From contig SNVD02000468.1 of assembly GCA_013180625.2 (NCBI GenBank), positions 248,001 through 312,000 of the forward strand: DNA of 64,000 bases. Reading direction: 5' to 3'. The position numbers and the translations under genes were made by a program. The notes beneath the pieces were generated by a model. It searched no databases, was not told the DNA's origin, and was given only the letters and a program-made list of their open reading frames with translations. Shown here in pieces: positions 37,593 to 49,432 of this stretch. Position 1 is the first letter of the stretch. Every line of letters starts with the position of its first letter. This DNA is from Boswellia sacra (Eukaryota > Streptophyta > Magnoliopsida > Sapindales > Burseraceae).

Positions 37593-38446
37593 TGTTGGTG
37601 TTAATGTGCATGTGCTATGCACATGATAATTTTGATCAACTTGTGATAAACAAGAATATTATATTGTTTCTTCTTTTACTATTTCTAGAAGTATATTTTA
37701 GGAAGCATTTGATTCATAATATAATCCTCTTAAATTAGGACATTATTTAATGTATCTTGGTGAAAATATGAGAATATGTATTTGTGTCCTAATTCCTTTA
37801 GGAGTTATTTATATCATTTCCTATTATATTTGTCTTTATCCTAATAAGAGGTTGATTAAAATTTTTATAGGATTTTACGAAGATATCAATCAGAAATCCC
37901 AATACATATAACGTTATGTTTTCATAATGGATATATGTTGGTTGTGTGAGTTTAGTTCACGACATTCCAAGGATTAAGAGAAGAGTTTCGACGCAAATTG
38001 GAATGCTTCATTGATTTGATTTTATAAGTGTTTTATTCATGTATGAGATATTGTAATCGTGCATGAATTATTGATTAGGTCTGTCGAGTTAGTATATACT
38101 TGAGAGAACTTGCAAGTTAAGTGTTTATATAATTCAGTATCAGACGTTGTGGTTAAGATTTACTTAACAATGTGTTATTAAGTTTATCTACGATAAAGAA
38201 TGAGCAATGTTACTAGAGTTTAAGATCTTGGTGAGATTTTGTTTTACAAAGATTAGGTCAGTGTGTGAAAGTGAGTCAGCTGTAAACAATCCTAAAGATT
38301 GTACAAACAAGAACTTAGTGAATTGCAGCTCTAAAGCTATCCGTGGATGTAGGTTTTATAACCGAACCACGTAAAATCCTCCTGTGCCGATTTACATTAC
38401 AGTTTACTATTATATTATTTTTATCTGCATACTTCCAAAACTTACA
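37593..38446 (+). repeat. 3' LTR of the SIRE-type element
   Basis: Begins TGTTGGTGTTAATGTGCATG, ends CTTCCAAAACTTACA, and is followed by the TSD CTCTT. It is colinear with the 5' LTR, with substitutions and small indels throughout. Confidence 0.93.
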
Positions 38447-39337
38447 CTCTTCATTCTTCCTTCTATTTTTTTTTTCATCTCTTTTAGCGTAGTAATTGAC
38501 AAGACTTTTTCATTTTAATTTTCTTTAGTACATCTAATGTTTGAATTTCTATTATATATGCTCTTTATCAATTATTTTTTATATACTAATCAAAGTTTTT
38601 TTTGTGTGTCGGAAAATTGATGAAGAATCAAGAAGACTATGAATTAGTTCAACAAATTTAAGGTTAAATTTAGTACTTCTTTGATATATTTCATGTTTCA
38701 ATTTATGTTATATTCATTTTATCATTTTTTTTAGATTCTAATTCAATTTTTTATTGTTTTATTTTGTGTAGGACAATCGTGAAGATTCAATAATATTATG
38801 GATTGATTCAAGAAGTTTCAAGATTTTTAGTGATTATTGACATTTATATATTTTTCATATGTATTCAAAATATAATTGTAATTTATCTTTCTTAGTAAGA
38901 TTATTTAATAAGTTTATCTAGTTGTATTTCTTGCACATGTTACTTTTAATTTATATGATGAATACAAAATTTTAAAAATTATGTAATTAAAATATTTCTA
39001 ATGATATTTTATGTATATATTTTTTCATTTTTAGCAAAAAAAATGTTTTCCTGGCTAAAAACTTGTTGAAAGTATAAATCCAATTTTTAAAAAATGAAAA
39101 AAAATTAGCGACAACATTTTCATTTTTAACCAAAAAAAACGTTTGTCGCAAAAGGCTATTTCCTTTTTCTATATTTATATTACAGCAACAAAATATTTTA
39201 TGTTATTATTGGGCGACAAATAGAAATGATCACTAAAAGTTATTTTTAGCTAGAAAATATTTTTCTTGTTAAAGATTGTCTAGGGCAACATATATGTTCA
39301 GCATAATAAGTCTAATTTTGTTTGGAGACAAGCATTA

Positions 39338-39844
39338 TGCTACAGCCCGCCCAAAACGCTTGCTAGAGTAGCCCAAAATATGCACAAGGCATGGCAAGTC
39401 CAAGTCCATTTTCTAGAAATCTCTAGCAAGCTTCCTTTGTAAATATCCAAGATATTTTTAGAAGTCTCCATGTAAATATCTAGATTCTTTTGTAGAAAAG
39501 TCTAGAGAATGAATAACGGCCGTCCGATGTATTAAATCTCGGTCATCCATTGAGGAGGTGGTTCACTATAAATACCCCTCCAAGGCTCAATTGTAAGGCA
39601 TCGAAAACACAAGCCATTGTAAAGAGTTCTCAAGCAATACAAAAGCTTTCTTCCTAGCAACACTTGTCTCTAACCTTCCAACACTTCTTTTCTCTTTGTC
39701 TTAAGCCTCATAGCTCAATGATCCTAGCCTCTCAAGCTTCTTCCTAAGTGAAGCAAGCCAACATCAAGGCTTACTTAGCAACTTTCGGGTTCGAGTTGTC
39801 TAAGTACCGCACGAGCGTGCTGCGCAACTTCTAAGCTCGTGACA
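39338..39844 (+). mobile_element. Small solo LTR
   Basis: Starts TGCTACAGCCCGCCC and ends GCTCGTGACA (507 bp), flanked by ATTA on both sides (39334-39337 and 39845-39848). It interrupts the GCGACAAA-type sequence of the CACTA-like element and is distinctly richer in G+C than it. Inside are a TATA box (CACTATAAATACCCC, about 39567) and a CT-rich leader, the promoter layout of an LTR. Family not determined. Confidence 0.7.
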
Positions 39845-40158
39845 ATTAGACGACAAAAATTTTTGTCAGTAGTTGATATTTTTAGCGAGAAATTATTTTG
39901 TCGGTAAAATATTTCTATAACACACCTAGGGTGATGACTTTAGCAACAAAACTATTTTTGTCGCAAAAGCTTTTAGCGACAAAAACCTTTTGTTGGTGAA
40001 AGTCATTTTTGTTTTATGTTAGGCCTCTAGGCTTGAAGTTGGTATGTCGTTTTTTACTCAATTTTATATTGTCTAGAGTACCCAGAGGGCCTTAGCATGG
40101 CATTGTTGGCGTCATTAATTTGTTTGTTTGGTTATTTATTTATATATCAACTATTTTC

Positions 40159-41420
40159 TAGGATAATGTCATAGACCTTATCTACTTTTAGACTTTATTT
40201 CATCAATAAAGGCTTTTTGTATTTTTTTGTAAATTTAGTCTCTAAGTTTTAACAAAAATGCATCACAAACCTCTCCTGTTAAATGAACTGTTAGATGATA
40301 TCATCTTTCCATTCAAATAAGCTACAATTACTCAATACCCTTAAAAAATAATTCTTAAATTAAATAATTGAAATCCATTAAAAAAAACAAGAAAAATCTG
40401 AAATGACCCCCAAAACAAGTTAAACCACAAACACCACCCCCAAAAATATCGTATCACCACCACCAGCCTACCAATATCACTAAATGATCAGCTTTCTACC
40501 AAATCTCATATTGCCACATCAATTGGAACTAAAAACTCAACAGTGACACCACCATCAAAAATCTCCATTTTGTTAATCAAATTCGTCCCTTTTCAATTGA
40601 TTTAATCCTTTCAATTCTTTATTACTTGTTTTAACTTCTCCCAATTTTCTGCTGCTGCACCAACTGAAACCCAATGAATGTTTTAGATCAACACCATTGA
40701 GACTCAACCTATTAAATCACAAATAATCATCAAAACAAAATTCACCCAAAAGAATTAAAAATTTACACCACTCTCCACCGACATTTAAAGTTGCACCAAT
40801 CTATTGACTCAAACTAAAGCAATTCAAGTTTGTCACGTACAAATTCATAAAATTTAAGGCTTTAATTGACAAAAATTCTCGATGAAGAAGCTCTATTTTT
40901 GAATTGATATTGAGGCCAGTTGAGAAGCTTGGATGGAAGAAGAGGGGAGGAGGGAGGAGGATACAGTGGAGGCAGTGGAAGTGGCATTAAAGGAGGCGGG
41001 GCAATGGTTGTGGTGGAAGATAGGAGGGCGGAGGTGGGACGAGTCTGGTAGGAGAGAAGAGAGAAGGTGAAAGTTGAAGAAGAAAGAAGCTCTATTTGTT
41101 TGAGAAGAAGGCCTAATTATTTAAATATATATTTTTTGTTCATTTACAATTAAACAGTTCATTTGGTCTAGTGGTTAAGGTACTTCTTGAGTTCGAATCC
41201 TATCACTGCATTTCTAATATTTCTTAAATTTTAAAGGTTTAAGTGACAATCCTACCCCTGTAATTTCAAAATATTTACAAATAGTTAACCACTGATTTAA
41301 AAGAAGGGAGGTTCATAATGCATTTTCCAAAACCTAAGAACTAAATTTATGAAAAAATGCAATAAGCCTTTATTGATGAAATAAGTCCTAAAAGTAGATG
41401 AGGTCTTTGACATTGTCCTA
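40159..41420. mobile_element. Large non-autonomous TIR element with 8-bp TSD
   Basis: Left TAGGATAATGTCATAGACCT. The reverse complement of the right end is TAGGACAATGTCAAAGACCT, with similarity continuing about 130 bp (TCATCAATAAAGGCTTTTTG). Flanks are CTATTTTC (40151-40158) and TTATTTTC (41421-41428), 7 of 8 bases equal. The interior is non-coding, with a GGAGG/GTGG-rich block at 40925-41060 and a tRNA-like remnant at 41158-41212 pointing to the near end. Length and layout match the elements at 17297, 21364 and 22808. Confidence 0.8.
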
Positions 41421-41459
41421 TTATTTTCTTTGAGGGGAAAATTTAGGATTTATATATAT

Positions 41460-41660
41460 GGAAATGATATTTTGACATAAAACTAGACATAAATTTCTAG
41501 TCATTGATCCACAAAATTTAATGGTTGAGATGATTGATGAGTTGACAATATTAAATATAATTTATTGACTTTTAATCTCAACTATTGGATTTGGTGAGAT
41601 CAATAATTAGAATTTGTGTCAATAAATTGTGTCAAAAATTTGTGTTAAAAGAACCATTCC
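41460..41660. mobile_element. MITE, copy 1 of a tandemly placed pair
   Basis: Ends GGAAATGATATTTTGACAT and (reverse complement) GGAATGGTTCTTTTAACAC. The two halves are largely inverted copies (..ATTGATC..AATGGTTGAGAT..). About 200 bp, non-coding. Confidence 0.7.
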
Positions 41661-41715
41661 CTTGTATATACCATCATCATGTACCAAACTAGTTGTATTA
41701 TATAATATAAATATA

Positions 41716-41930
41716 GGAAAGAGATTCTTTGACACAAAATTTTAACACAATTTATTGATGCAAATTTTCAACCATTGATCTTACCTCATTCAATGGTTGA
41801 GATGGTTGATAAGATTGCATAATTAAATAGAACTTATTGACTTTCAATCGCAACCATTAGATAGTGAAATCAATGGCTGAAAATTTGTGTGTAAAATTAT
41901 GTTAAAATTTTGTGTCAAAAGATTCGCTTC
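41716..41930. mobile_element. MITE, copy 2 of the same family
   Basis: Ends GGAAAGAGATTCTTTGACACAAAA and (reverse complement) GAAGCGAATCTTTTGACACAAAA, given here over their first bases only. Near-perfect inverted structure with CATTGATC and CAATGGTTGAGATGG in the stem. TATA on both flanks may be the TSD. About 215 bp. Confidence 0.75.
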
Positions 41931-42313
41931 TATAAATATGCATCTATTTGCTTTTATTTATCCCAACCGAATTCTAAAAGCTAATGTAATTGAAATCATG
42001 TATATCATAATTTTATGTCTTACACGTATATATATGATATGAATTATAATGTTGTCTTTTATTAGATGGGATTGGGAAAGTCCATGATGAGAGTCTTCAT
42101 AGAGCTCTCTGCATTTTGCTATCAAGTTTACAAAAATTTAGGTACATGTCTATAAATTTATGAATGATGTGAATTATTGCTAATTAAATTTCATTCTATC
42201 CATATATCACTCACTTTCTAATTAATCAAAATCAGGAGCTTTTGTTTGTCACACTCACTTTCAAAAACATTCGAACATCAATTCATTGATGAGGGCACTT
42301 TATTAATTATTAT
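41931..42313. other. Unassigned AT-rich spacer
   Basis: No gene or repeat recognised. It ends in TAT directly before the CACTA terminus at 42314. Confidence 0.4.
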
Positions 42314-42850
42314 CACTACAACAAAAAGGTTTTTTGTGTCGGCCGAAAAATGACACATATGAGAATACATATCGGTTTTTGCGCGACATAAATGGCCCTG
42401 AAACGTATTCTATACGTGTCACTTGGTCAAACCGACACAAGCATATATGTCGTTCAAAAACAGACATGTATTAACAAATATGTGTCACACAGTAACGGAT
42501 TTTATCAAATGTGTCATTGATTAAGTGACAAATATTTCATGTCGGTCAGAAAACGACATACTAGTGTCATTCCGTGACCGACACATATTATGTGTCGGTC
42601 AAAGAACGACATTTGCATGTCAAGGTATGACCGACACATACTTCCCACTAAGTGACACATATTCGTGTAACATTTATGTATCAGTTTTTGGCCGACACTG
42701 ACATTTAAAAATATTAATACGTGTCATTCTCTGACCGACACATATTCTTCACTAAGTGACACATATTCCATATTTTTGTGTAATCTTTATGTGTCGATTT
42801 TTGGCCGACACTTATATTTAATACGTGTCATTCTCTGGCCACACAATGAA
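42314..42850. repeat. Subterminal repeats of the gene-carrying CACTA
   Basis: More than ten copies of GTGTCGGTCA / TGACCGACAC-like words and ATGTGTCA / TGACACAT in both orientations, including a longer unit repeated near 42600-42720 and 42720-42835 (CCGACACATATTCTTCACTA AGTGACACATATTC). Such arrays bind TNPA-type transposase in CACTA elements. Confidence 0.8.
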
Positions 42851-43142
42851 TATTAACTACTAGTATTTACATTCTGATAATCCAAAATCTAAACTCAAAA
42901 GCTATTATGGTTCAACTCATCCATTTATCGCCACACAATGAAATAACAATAATTTCCACAGTAAGCTTTAAAGTTCTAGACCTCAATTGTTAAATGTTAA
43001 GGCAGGAAACAAAAAGCTTTGCAGCTCTTGCTACAAAAAAGACCAAAATAACCCAAAAAATAGAACCATATCTTCAGCAGTAGATATCATGAAGCATGAG
43101 ATGATTGGGTTTAAAAAGATAAACAAGTATAAGGAAGCATAC
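42851..43142. other. Spacer between CACTA subterminal repeats and SMC2 fragment
   Basis: CCACACAATGAA occurs twice (about 42839 and 42932). Otherwise nothing recognisable. Confidence 0.4.
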
Positions 43143-43451
43143 CTTCAATTCATCGTCATAACCAACCAGAGAAAGTGCAAGTTCTGCATTTTCCTTGCCA
43201 ACTTGCATAAGCAAGGGTAAAATTCGTACATGGAAGGTAGAAAAGGATTTGTAACTCTCAATCATGGGAAAGGTCAAAGCATTGACTAACCACTCTAAAA
43301 AGCAGCCTGTTGAACTCTAGGATGAACAGTATTGGATTGAATTTTATTTAAAGGTATAATTGTTACTCTCCTCCGAAGATCACCATTTCGAAGCAATTGT
43401 TTTCCAATATTTTCAGTGTCTACAATAACATTAAATATGCGACCTTGATCT
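43143..43451 (-). pseudogene. SMC2: SMC2 (condensin) hinge fragment, two exons
   Basis: Exon 43451-43291 encodes GRIFNVIVDTENIGKQLL, NGDLRRRVTIIPLNKIQSN and TVHPRVQQA, the start of the SMC2 hinge. After a short intron, exon 43201-43143 encodes GKENAELALSLVGYDDELK and ends at a GT donor. The parent protein is the ATPase subunit of condensin that compacts mitotic chromosomes. Only about 70 of roughly 1170 residues are present. The first exon closes with GCTTTTTAGAG where the family has Ala-Thr-Val-Arg, so it carries a small deletion and a stop. The SMC2 assignment rests on the long exact-looking hinge match. The fragment cannot function. Confidence 0.85.
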
Positions 43452-43919
43452 CTAAAACATAGGATACCTTGCCAAGGTTCAAATACACAATCTACTTAAA
43501 GCCATTTGCCTGAATATAGCATCTCCACAATAGCTATTCAATAAAAAATAATATTAAAAAAAAAGCATAAGTGTCTCTATTTAACAGTCCACAAATCTTA
43601 ACACAGGATCCAACCTATCTATATCAGCAACTCCATCAAAACTCAAAAACAGACTTCAACAGTTCTAAATCTGCAATGGGACTTTAACTGACAGAAAAGA
43701 TCTCTCAATTGATTTTTCAACATTAAAGTTTATCTCATTAGTTTAGAAATATCACAATTGAACATATCCAATCCAAATACAACACTGTATAAAAAAACCC
43801 CTTTGAAGCCTAAGTAATTATACAATATGGTCAACAGAAGAAATGTTATTCATAACAAGAATAGAACTGAAAAAGTGAATCCAATCAATTAAAAGTTTTC
43901 CTTACCACTTGCAATAACA

Positions 43920-46408
43920 TTAGAAAGTTGCAACTTCCCAATCTTCTTTAGACATGTTTAGATTTTCAACACCACCATCTTCAAACATGATCTATAGGAA
44001 AATAAATTCATTTTCATTCTCCACTTATATTTATAGGAATAGGATGGTCGATACAGAAAAAAGAGTCTTACCAAGTGTTTTCTAGAATATTTATCAAATC
44101 GTTTTATAATCCCAAATATCCTGATAAAATTTGAGTCAAAATAACAAAATTCAGAAGGATTATCATAAACAATGGTAACTAAACTCAAATTAGTTAAAAT
44201 TATACCAAATGACACAAAAAAAAAAGAGCAAAAGAGAACCACATAAAACAAGACATAACAGCAGTAGTAACTCAATTAAATGCACAGTAAAAATATCATA
44301 TTTATAGAACTTCAGTAAGTGTTACAATGTCCTCAACCAACTTCAAGGACGTTCACATCCTTTCCTTTTCAACCACCCCCTCCCTTTTCAACGTAGATAA
44401 ATAGTAAAAAATAGAACATAAAAATAAGTATTCTGGGAAATTAATTCAAAGGCAACTTAATTATGGGAAATGGAGCTAATCCTGAAATAGATCGAAACAA
44501 TTATTCTCAAAAGTACCTCTCATTTGTGGGACGAGATAATCTAATCACTTTGCCAATGCAACATTGTGGACCTTGTTGAATGTGAGCAGGTCGAGAACTT
44601 CCTGAATGGAAACTGGGTGTTCTGAGACACTTGATCCATTTAAGGACAAAGCAGCTAATAGAACAACTAAAAATCAAGAGAGCTCACTTACCTATTTGCA
44701 AACCTCCGTTCTAATAAATCTAACAAAAAGTGAGAAAGAATCAGTCCATGTTTGTAAAATAACACACACAACAAACAAGTTTAGCAATAACCAACATGGC
44801 TAGAAAATTTAGAATTGAATTGAACTAAACACTAGAGTATGAATAAATAGCTGTAAATAGATCTATCGACACTAGTCCTATGGTAGGTAACCATGTAGAT
44901 TTGACTTCTATTTAGCAACAACAGATGAATCCTGGGTGGGGGAGTGAACTATAGCTGGATAGGGTGAACATAGCAAACAACAAATTACCAGAGGCAACTC
45001 ACCAAATTTCAAGACAAATGCAAAATCCTATGGTAGGTAACCATGTAGATTTGACTTATATACAATTGCTAAACACTCAATGCAAATTCTAACCCTCCCA
45101 AACTGTGGGATGCTCTGTAACAAATTTGAACACAACACTCAAACCATTTATCTTCAAAAAGAGCAACCCAACAAACACAAGGAAACAGTCAATCAGTATT
45201 ATTGTAGCTTATCAACCTGAAGCCAAACTTTCCAATTTTTAGAGTCAATATTATATATGCTGTTAATAAATTAGAAATGACAAGTAAACAAGCTCATCTA
45301 CTTGCATTGAAGATACGCGAGACAACATTTTCGAAAAAAAATCTACTTGAAATTCATCTATTATTTTAATGTAGAAAATCCAAAAACTATCAGAGTTTCA
45401 TTGCTTTCAATTTTGCGAGAAGGTAGAACTACCTAGCAGGCTACTAACTTTAGTGCAGCATCTGAAGATATCTTAGGCTTGCTAGGTTTTACCCCAAGCT
45501 TCCTCCTGCAGCCTGTGGCACCACGGTGGCAATCTTGATCTGCACCAAATTGAACAAGCCTACTAAATTCGTTAGATTTGGGATTTCGGCCAAGAAATAG
45601 ATTACGAATTATGATCAATCTGGAATAAAAATTTCATTAAAAAATTTATACTAGATGATACATACTCATAAAGTCACAACACAAACCCAGGATAAAAATG
45701 ATAAATAAAGAAAAAAATGAATTATCTTCAAAGTATATTAACACAGTAGCTCATAGAGATGCTAGTAATATTATTTTATCCCATATAACACTGAAATCTT
45801 CTTCTCTTCTCCTACTTAAGTCTTCAAAAACTTGGGGCTGTTCAGGCTACGGTAATCCCTGATTTCTTTTCTTTTCCTTTTTTTGGGTTATTTTTGCAAA
45901 TAGTTTAATATCTTCATTTGCCACAATCCCGGATCCACATTTCTCAGTCTACAAGCAATACCTTATTTAAGTTCATATATTCAGGGAAAGTAGAAGTAAC
46001 ATGCGTCAAGGGTGGACGCGTGGATTTATCCGCCATGTCTGCTCGTAGTTTGCTTGCTACAGACATGAAAGGAATGACATCAAACAAAACGTTAAACATT
46101 AGAACATGAGAACAATATGGATAGAAGCTTATGAAAATGTAAATAAAGGAAATTATAAGTTGAACCTTAATCACAATGCAGAAAATCAAAAGGAGACAAG
46201 GAAAAGAGAGAGAAGCTACAAAATGAAAACCAGAAGGTCATCCCAATCCCTTGCAGATAATATAAAATTCAAAATTAAGAGCCTTCAAGAGAAGTTAAAC
46301 ACTTGTACCTTCACTAATTTCATTTTCTTCACAGGTCAGTGCTGGAAGGGCTTGTTAAGGCATGAATCCCCACATTTGCAGCCTGAGGAGCAGCTAGATA
46401 GTTGCATC
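43920..46408 (-). pseudogene. ASHH3/ASHH4-type histone-lysine methyltransferase fragment, SET core missing
   Basis: Exon-like pieces: 46408-46309 (AWS region, QLSSCSSGCKCGDSC and KPFQH, stop, PVKKMKLV), 45559-45433 (post-SET, VQFGADQDCH and KLGVKPSKPKISSDAALKLV), about 44629-44517 (HIQQGPQCCIGKVIRLSRP), 44120-44072 (IFGIIKRFDKYSRKH) and 43991-43920 (FEDGGVEN, MSKEDWEVATF, normal stop). Splice signals are present at each. The parents methylate histone H3, probably at K36. The catalytic SET exons between AWS and post-SET are absent, so no activity is possible. Two stops look like C-to-T changes (CGA to TGA after FQH, CAG to TAG after LVAC). The C-terminus is the natural end of the gene. Confidence 0.85.
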
Positions 46409-46409
46409 C

Positions 46410-46906
46410 TATATAATGAGTGAAATTTTGATTGATATGTTCTTAAAATAAGAGCTATGATTTATGCATCTGAATTTGAATTAATAAATTGGATGCAAGG
46501 AAGCTAGCATACAACAAAATTTCCACGCAAAACATATTGTACATGAAGGCACATGATCATTTCTCACCCTGATAACCAACTCTAATTAATTTAGATACAT
46601 TTTCAAGAACCACAACTATATCACATTAGCAAAAAGTAAATTTATGTAATTATCATCATATCACAGAGCAGCATGAAATCATAACCTCAAAATGATATTT
46701 ATCCAGGCCATGTATCCACGTTCATACAGGCTATATATCCACGATAATCATACCAATTATTAATCCCACATGTACCGCATCAGCGAATGCTAACCATAAA
46801 TTTATTTCCAAATAGCATATTGGTGGTAGTAATGGACTACAGCATTATGATATAGCAGAGCTAGAACACCAAAATCTATTGCAGCCACCTTACAACCTTA
46901 AGAAAT
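46410..46906. other. Spacer between the ASHH3-type and ProRS fragments
   Basis: AT-rich, with two similar AGGCTATATATCCACG / CAGGCCATGTATCCACG phrases near 46708 and 46729. No exon was found. Confidence 0.4.
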
Positions 46907-47898
46907 CTAGTAACTTCTGCCTCAGTAAGTCCAATTCTTTGCAGGCTTCCCAGAGGCAAAGCATTTAGTACTTACAAAATTTAATAATATAAACATCAGA
47001 AAAAATATAATATTAATGGCTAATGCTATCCATTCATAACCAAGCATTTCCACAAAATCCACTCCCTAATGCAACAACAATTTACTAGAAAAAAGCTCCA
47101 CTACATGAATCCACAAATATTATTCAATGGCATACAAAAAATGACACGGTATTCTAGTTGCCTCCCCTTCAACTCTATAAATGCAACTAAAATAGAAATA
47201 TTTAGAAGTTCACTGTTAGTACAAATAATGACACTGTCATGGTACCTTCAGGCATTTCTGGCTGGTCCAATGGGGAACAAAGGGTCTTAGCTGCTCCCAT
47301 CTCACCCTTAGTTTGCGCTTTCACATCTTTCTTCACCTCCTAAGAGAAATTAAACAGACAGAAAATTTAATCAACCAAGGTTCATAGAAAAAGCATTCCA
47401 TGCTTCATGACTGAGAAGATCTCGAACATCTACTATGCTTAACAATGACCAGTACAACTAAATATTGATTAATATTCTGCAATAGTACAACTAAAGGAAA
47501 ATAGTAGTAAAAAATTAATGCCAAAACTGATGAGTGCAAATATTGATAAATAATCAAGTTATGACTACAGAGCACATGAGGAGGAAATGAGGGAGTAACA
47601 GAAGATCAAACAAACAAAGAACCTAAACCAGAACTTTTGATTCAAAACATTAAAGGAGCTACCATCAAGTAATTAATGCAAAAACAAATTTCAAGGTCTC
47701 CCTTGTTGAATCTTCATTGATGTACCTCCTCATCACACCATGGAGCCAGGATCATTTTTCTTTGGCCAAGAGCCTCCACAAACTCAACCCAAGTTTTTAT
47801 AGTTTGAATGCAAGCATCTCGTTTTTGTTTTGCAGCATCAAACATGCTATCTTGAATATTCTGAATAAGTTCTTCTACTCGCTTGACCAAAGAGTCCC

Positions 47899-49319
47899 TA
47901 ATAGGTGTCTATTTATATATCATTTTCATATTAATTCGTCCATGTTTCTTTGCTATATTCCTTGGTATTTTTATGTTTTTGTGTGATTTTGATATTTGTA
48001 GGAGTTTTGGAGCAACTTGCACAAAAATGGAGTAAAACCCTTCATTTTCACCTCTGCTAGTCAACCATCTTCTCGGATTCATTGTATTTCAATAACAATT
48101 AATCCATGACATGTTTATATACATTGGAAAGCGTCCAAAGTCTAATTTTTTCTAGAGAAATTTTACGTTCATGATCCCTGTCAGTGTACCAAAGTTATAA
48201 TCAAATACAAAGTGTTGAGAAGTGTCGAAATGCAATTCCACAATCCACTGTAGTCATGTAATAATACGGGCACTGTAGCAAGGTTACTGTAGCAGAGTTA
48301 TAAAACATCTTTTAGGGTTTTATTTTGATAACTTGAAGAGGGGAGAACGTGGAGGAGGCTGCATCTTTGGATTTCTCTCATCTCTTGGAGTTCTTGAAGG
48401 TGATTGAAGGCTTGGAAAGAGGAAGAACTACAAATCCTAATAGATTTCATCAAATTTGCTAAGTTTTACCTTTTCCTCTCATTTTCTGGAATGTCTCCAT
48501 ATTCTATTGTATTTGTGTTCTGTCTGAATATATGTAACTAAATCTGAATTGGTCGAGGGTATTTCAAAGCCCTTGATATGGTTTTTGTGAGTTGATTGTG
48601 CAAGAAGTTGTTATCCAATTCTCTAACTGAAGTTGCTTGTATTTTCCCATATCTAATGCTTATGATTGCTTGCTGATTGTATTTGGAATGGCTAACTGAA
48701 TATAATCTGGCTATTGTCTATTGCTAGAGTAGAAATCTTGATCCGTAATTGTCTTGAATTTCTAATCCTTAGTAGCAAAATTGTGATCAGAGATTGCAAA
48801 TTGAGAATACAACCTAAGTTAAATAATCCGAGCTTGTGTGTTTATTGCTTAGATCAACCTATCTTTCTTATCGTAATGCATCCATTGAATTAAATTTAGA
48901 GAGCTTGTTCTAGGTTGTTTAATGGATAGAGATTAAATAAAGAGCCTGTTTTATTTAACAACAAAGTAAGGAAAGATTGAGATAACAGATCTTGTTGTTT
49001 TCTACGGTTGATAATTTCAATGGTGTAATTAGAGGACAATTCTATGATTAATTCACAAATCCATATCTTGTGGCAGAGAATGATCCCTTAACCAGATTTT
49101 CGTCAATGATTAATTCTCACTTCAATTAAGTTAGTATTGTGTTATTCTTTACTTGCATTAATATTTCATCTAGTTAATCAATCAACAAAAACCCCTCGTT
49201 TATTCCATTTTTGCTGTAAAATAACAAATTCAATTAGAATCAATCCTTGTGGGAACGATATCTTACTTATCACTTTATTACTTGTGCGACTAGTATACTT
49301 GCTAGTTTCAAACGCATCA
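47899..49319 (+). repeat. 5' LTR of the Athila-like element
   Basis: Starts TAATAGGTGTCTATTTAT (TG changed to TA compared with the 3' LTR) and ends TTTCAAACGCATCA (1421 bp). Homologous to 55733-57002 plus 62269-62411 and, inverted, to 18829-20266. Confidence 0.93.
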
Positions 49320-49325
49320 AGTTTT

Positions 49326-49343
49326 TGGCGCCATTGCCGGGGA
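49326..49343 (+). other. Primer-binding site
   Basis: TGGCGCCATTGCCGGGGA starts 7 bp after the LTR. It differs by one base from TGGCGCCGTTGCCGGGGA, the site reported for Athila-type elements (Asp tRNA). Confidence 0.8.
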
Positions 49344-49432
49344 TTGATTTGCTAATCGATTTGTTATTTTGTTTTCATTGTTGATTCGTATTTTTTTTGT
49401 TTTTCTTTTCTGATTATTTGTGTTTAGGCGAC

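Larger units (their letters stand above)
28623..38446 (+). mobile_element. Full-length SIRE-type Ty1/copia retrotransposon, defective
   Basis: Bounded by a perfect TSD CTCTT (28618-28622 and 38447-38451). 5' LTR 28623 to about 29471, 3' LTR 37593-38446. In order: primer-binding remnant, gag with zinc knuckle, protease, integrase, reverse transcriptase, RNase H, a long envelope-position ORF, and a polypurine tract. The order integrase before RT is diagnostic of copia. The second zinc knuckle and the post-pol ORF indicate the SIRE lineage. Several frameshifts, many nonsense codons and loss of the RT catalytic aspartates make it inactive. The LTRs differ by roughly a tenth of positions by eye, so the insertion is not recent. 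Confidence 0.95.
25549..40015. mobile_element. CACTA-like element (non-autonomous), split by a copia element and a solo LTR
   Basis: Starts CACTACAACAAAACTGAC, the CACTA terminus, followed by dense subterminal motifs of the form GCGACAAAA / TTTTGTCGC (25570-26450). The same motifs return at 28250-28560 and 39050-40010 on the other side of the inserted copia element. The right end is not clean: the last motif-rich sequence is near 40010, followed by TTTTTGTTTTATGTTAG, which may be a decayed TTTTTGTTGTAGTG. Tandem internal repeats occur. No transposase-like frame is seen. Without its insertions it would be about 4.1 kb. The left end is sure, the right end approximate. Confidence 0.65.

Noticed and set aside
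41158..41212. tRNA gene
   Set aside because: A- and B-box-like words are present but the anticodon arm is missing and no acceptor stem pairs.
45944..46189. Minus-strand ORF with SVASKLRADMADKSTRP
   Set aside because: Lies between ASHH3-type exons but matches neither the SET domain nor any family I know; no splice support.
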